Below, piece after piece: positions 63,595-64,000 of a DNA stretch of 64,000 nt. The notes beneath the pieces were generated by a model. It ran no database searches. It was not told the DNA's origin and worked only from the letters and a program-made list of their open reading frames with translations. The stretch is from Micavibrio aeruginosavorus. GTDB lineage: Bacteria > Pseudomonadota > Alphaproteobacteria > Micavibrionales > Micavibrionaceae. The stretch spans positions 310,001-374,000 of the forward strand of contig CP066681.1 of the NCBI GenBank assembly GCA_016432265.1, in the 5' to 3' direction. Made by a program: the position numbers and the translations under genes. Every line of letters begins with the position of its first letter. The stretch's first letter is position 1.

Positions 63595-64000
63595 GCCGCC
63601 TTCTCCATAAACGGATAATCGGTGTAACCTTCCACTGTGCCTTTGTAGAAACTTTCCGGGCGCGCTGCATTTAATGGCGCACCGGTTTTGAATCGTTTCA
63701 CCAGATCGGGATTGGCGATGAACGGCACACCAAACGCCACTGCGTCCAGCAATCCGTCATTCAGCACTTTTTGCGCACGGGAGAAATCATAGGCATCGTT
63801 CCCGACCATCACGCCATTATAAGCCCGGCGCATGGCCGTGGTCACGGTGAGTGGCAAGTTTGAAGTTTCGCGCACATGCAGGAAGGCAAGATCGTGTTTG
63901 TTCAGTTCCTTCGCGGCATAAGTGAATGTGCCCTCCAGATTGCTGTCATGCATACTTTGGTAGCCATTCATGGGAGAGAGGCGCAATCCTGTGCGCTCGG
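63591..64000 (-). CDS. Old-yellow-enzyme-type alkene reductase, C-terminal part (runs off the window)
   Basis: Partial: the frame is open from the window edge, with the codons before position 63986 reading ERTG then LRLSPMNGY, as in OYE family members. FMN-binding VTTAMRRAYNGVMVGND and the C-terminal DAVAFGVPFIANPDLVKRF, FYKGTVEGYTDYP are NemA-like signatures. Reduces activated alkenes or nitro compounds with NAD(P)H. The 5' half lies beyond base 64000. Confidence 0.92.
   Translation of the reverse strand, partial: ERTGLRLSPMNGYQSMHDSNLEGTFTYAAKELNKHDLAFLHVRETSNLPLTVTTAMRRAYNGVMVGNDAYDFSRAQKVLNDGLLDAVAFGVPFIANPDLVKRFKTGAPLNAARPESFYKGTVEGYTDYPFMEKAA

Overview
The window looks like a chromosomal segment of an alphaproteobacterium of moderate G+C. 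The supporting markers are the NDUFA12-type complex I subunit followed by mlaD, a DUF2155 gene and aat; a FYDLN-acid zinc-ribbon protein; an RpoH-type sigma factor; a phasin; and clpS-clpA. A Micavibrio- or Rhodospirillales-like lineage would fit, but that is a guess. Apart from two FlgO-type/lipoprotein genes there are no flagellar genes, and I see no rRNA, tRNA, CRISPR array, prophage or insertion sequence. It is mostly a housekeeping region with several accessory islets.

Layout. 0.1-7.7 kb: a prepilin-like gene followed by dapD (lysine/peptidoglycan precursor), a DUF3108 protein, glmU-glmS (UDP-GlcNAc supply), a small membrane protein, prmA and the FYDLN-acid protein. 7.9-15.1 kb: a fatty-acid beta-oxidation block (thiolase, an unknown 412-aa helical protein, a FadN-type hydratase/dehydrogenase, a small protein, an acyl-CoA dehydrogenase), its gene content recalling the Bacillus fadNAE operon. 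Lipid-related genes follow after pepN: an SCP2 protein, a thioesterase and a FadL porin. 20.7-26.6 kb: SCO copper chaperone, PhoH-like ATPase, fasciclin protein and several small secreted or membrane proteins, including an FMN reductase whose C-terminus is frameshifted by a 10-bp tandem duplication. 26.6-34.1 kb: nrdB and nrdA, separated by a GST, a histidine phosphatase and two tandem acyltransferase-3 genes. The nrd control regions carry NrdR-box and DnaA-box candidates.

34.4-47.7 kb: a Fur-box/promoter candidate, pyk, an RpoH-like sigma factor, a LapG-type (BTLCP) periplasmic peptidase fused to a GspE-N/MshEN-like domain, hldE, two lipoproteins, a secreted Cys-containing protein facing a second prepilin-like gene, two serine D,D-carboxypeptidases (one with a SPOR domain), and a phasin whose promoter is flanked by two matching palindromes. 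47.9-64 kb: clpS-clpA, a third prepilin-like gene, NDUFA12-mlaD-DUF2155, aat, accC-accB, aroQ, two DsbA-type proteins, an M48 protease with TPR repeats, rlmE, guaB, a GNAT acetyltransferase and the 3' part of an old-yellow-enzyme gene running off the window.

The strongest candidates for something undescribed are (i) the family of three dispersed prepilin-like proteins that share an N-terminal Gly-hydrophobic segment and a C-terminal aromatic/VL/Arg motif, and (ii) the cytoplasmic GspE-N-like sensor domain joined in one chain to a periplasmic LapG-type protease. The regulatory sites were all read by eye and have not been tested by a search. Family assignments rest on recognisable motifs; no database was consulted.
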